Below the pieces are notes generated by a model. It was not told the DNA's origin, did not search any database, and was given only the letters and a program-made list of their open reading frames with translations. This document shows positions 62,414 through 64,000 of a stretch of 64,000 nt of DNA, piece after piece. Within the stretch, counting starts at the first letter, position 1. The number at the start of each line of letters is the position of its first letter. Origin of the DNA: Gammaproteobacteria bacterium. GTDB lineage: Bacteria; Pseudomonadota; Gammaproteobacteria; HK1. Position numbers and translations under genes: made by a program. The stretch spans positions 124,001-188,000 of the forward strand of contig JAJEAD010000011.1 in NCBI GenBank assembly GCA_022824305.1, read 5' to 3'.

Positions 62414-62675
62414 TCGGCCATAGAGTGTTCGGCCGGCGCGGGGCGACCGCGGCTGTTCCATGAAGAAACACTGGGGAAGCCGTTCCTTGGTGTCTTCCGC
62501 GGGTGCTATCCGGCGCCGACGATCGAGCTGGGGATGGCGTAGTATCCCGGGTCACTTCAGGAAGTCCGCGAGCCGCGACACGCAGGCCGGCATCTCGGAC
62601 GACACGGCCGGTGCACAGCTCTTCCGCGAGTCGGGGCAAGACGAGTGGAGGACTGCGCTCAGGCGGAGACATCAC

Positions 62676-64000
62676 ATGTCCACCCATCGCATCCTCTCCG
62701 CCGCAATCGGCGTCCTTTTCGTTCTGGCGGCTGGCGCCGCTCACCCGCAGGCCGAGTCCGGGGAACGCGCCGTCAGCCGGGCCTTTCTCACGCTCGTCGC
62801 GGGAGAGCAACAGGACGTGCGGCATGCCCTGGAAGTTATCGAGTCGACGTGGGAGCCCTCGCACCTGCCCATGGCCCTCGACGTGCTGCGCCTCATCCGC
62901 AATCCGGGCGCGTCCGTCGCCCTCGTGCAGACCATGCAGGGCGAGACCGGCGCCGAGCACGGCTACGACATCGGGGCCTGGCAGCGTGACCTGTGGAATG
63001 CGCCCGAGGCGCTGCCCTCGCGCTACGCCGCCTTCAAGGGCGCGCTCTACAGCTTCATCGACCCGCGTTTCTCGGCCTACTTCGACGCGGTGGGCGAGCC
63101 GCTGATCCGGCTCGACGAGATCGTCTGGGGAGGCGTGCGCCAGGACGGCATTCCCCCCCTGCGAAACCCCGCGATGCTCGCCGCGGAGGACGCCGGCTAC
63201 CTCGAGGACGGGCACATCGTGTTCGGCATCTCGGTGGACGGCGACGCCCGCGCCTACCCCAAGCGCATCCTCGGCTGGCACGAGATGTTCGTGGACACCG
63301 TCGGCGGAGTGCCCGTCGCCGGGGTGTACTGCACGCTGTGCGGCACCGTCATCCTCTACCTCACCGAGCACGACGGAGTGAACCACGCGCTCGGCACGAG
63401 CGGATTCCTCTACCGGTCCAACAAGCTGATGTACGATCAGGCCACCCAGTCGCTGTGGAGCACGATGCGGGGAACGCCGGTGGCGGGACCCCTCGCGGGC
63501 AAGGGCATCGTGCTCGAACGGGGCAGCGTGGTGACCACGACCTGGGGCGAGTGGCGGCGGCGCCATCCCGATACCCGGGTGCTCTCCCTCGATACCGGTC
63601 ACCAGCGCGACTACGCGGAAGGCGCCGCCTACCGGGACTACTTCGCGACCGACGAGGTGATGTTCGCGGTCCCCGCCCTCGACACGCGGCTCAAGAACAA
63701 GGACGAGGTGTTCACTCTGCTGCTGGCTCGCCACCCCGAGCATCCCCTCGCGATATCGGCCGACTTCCTCGCGGCGAATCTCGTCCATCACGACGCCATC
63801 GAGGACACCGCGTTCGTGGTGCTCACCGACCCGACGGGGGCGAACCGCGCCTACGCGAGCGACGAAGTGCGCTTCACCGCTTACGACGGCGACCGGAGCG
63901 TGCGCGACAGCGAAGGCGGGTCGTGGACTCTGAGCGAGCACGCCCTGAGCGCCGAAGACGGCCGCGTGCTCCACCGTGTTCCGGCGCAGCGGGCGTTCTG
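62676..64000 (+). CDS. DUF3179-family protein, truncated by window end
   Basis: An incomplete gene of 441 codons with no stop before the window ends. It has a signal peptide (residues 1-26, ILSAAIGVLFVLAAGAAHPQ) and the DUF3179 domain with VFGISVDGDARAYPKRILGWHEMFVDTVGGVPVAGVYCTLCGT. The two cysteines of YCTLCG are a family marker, and IVLERGSVVTTTWGEW follows. Function is unknown; members are exported. The ATG at 62676 lies after 262 bases without a gene. Confidence 0.85.
   Translation, partial: MSTHRILSAAIGVLFVLAAGAAHPQAESGERAVSRAFLTLVAGEQQDVRHALEVIESTWEPSHLPMALDVLRLIRNPGASVALVQTMQGETGAEHGYDIGAWQRDLWNAPEALPSRYAAFKGALYSFIDPRFSAYFDAVGEPLIRLDEIVWGGVRQDGIPPLRNPAMLAAEDAGYLEDGHIVFGISVDGDARAYPKRILGWHEMFVDTVGGVPVAGVYCTLCGTVILYLTEHDGVNHALGTSGFLYRSNKLMYDQATQSLWSTMRGTPVAGPLAGKGIVLERGSVVTTTWGEWRRRHPDTRVLSLDTGHQRDYAEGAAYRDYFATDEVMFAVPALDTRLKNKDEVFTLLLARHPEHPLAISADFLAANLVHHDAIEDTAFVVLTDPTGANRAYASDEVRFTAYDGDRSVRDSEGGSWTLSEHALSAEDGRVLHRVPAQRAF

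Overview
The window is a GC-rich bacterial chromosome segment, most likely from a proteobacterium (gamma or beta). The main support is a CysB-type regulator, O-succinylhomoserine sulfhydrylase, a benzoyl-CoA epoxidation (box) pathway, TRAP and Liv-type transporters, and an NfeD/flotillin operon. No rRNA, tRNA or CRISPR array was seen. The gene content (scavenging transporters, Rieske oxygenase, creatininase family, UbiD) fits a heterotroph that uses aromatic and organic acids, possibly marine or host-associated. Species cannot be set from the sequence alone.

Layout. 1-4.5 kb is an accessory edge: a large zinc-ribbon/superfamily 1 helicase/nuclease gene diverges from a two-gene AbiEii-like nucleotidyltransferase unit. 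4.5-9.8 kb is a sulfur block: metZ and a double-rhodanese sulfurtransferase (minus strand), an operator-like site, a VOC protein, then cysB and a MidA-type methyltransferase. In front of cysB lies a compact leader: a strong promoter, an apparently leaderless 31-codon ORF with six cysteine codons, and an intrinsic terminator. This looks like a cysteine-responsive attenuator and is the most interesting finding here. 9.9-15.4 kb holds a fused NMN deamidase-like/nucleotidylyltransferase gene, a creatininase-family hydrolase, split pieces of a polar amino acid ABC transporter, and a Rieske oxygenase. 15.7-19.7 kb is an NfeD-NfeD-FloA membrane-microdomain operon. 19.8-30.1 kb is mostly metabolic and repair genes: homocysteine methyltransferase, a MIO-less aromatic amino acid lyase homologue, MGMT, cupin, a coiled-coil protein, glutaredoxin, NAD synthetase, AI-2E transporter, Fe-type alcohol dehydrogenase and peptide deformylase.

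30.2-39.6 kb contains a complete TRAP transporter, an SDR, threonine aldolase, HAD hydrolase, two class I glutamine amidotransferases and formate-tetrahydrofolate ligase. 39.8-43.8 kb is an island of two overlapping NTPase genes, the second with a winged helix and six 42-residue TPRs, behind its own promoter; it is a candidate defence or signalling module. 43.9-60.0 kb is an aromatic-acid region: an EamA exporter with an orphan terminator in its leader, boxC, an MFS transporter, boxB, benzoate-CoA ligase, a UbiD-family decarboxylase, an exported rhodanese-like protein, TrpB2 and a five-gene Liv-type ABC importer. Together these suggest uptake, CoA activation and epoxidation of benzoate, with UbiD possibly making benzoate or benzoyl-CoA from a carboxylated precursor. 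BoxA, the reductase partner of BoxB, is not in the window.

60.1-62.4 kb is a small mobile-element scar: a VapC/Phd toxin-antitoxin pair with a palindromic operator, a tyrosine-recombinase fragment, and a two-gene unit whose second protein carries a HEPN-type RNxxxH motif. The window ends inside a DUF3179 gene.

All assignments were made by reading motifs and family resemblance by eye. No database or structure search was run.
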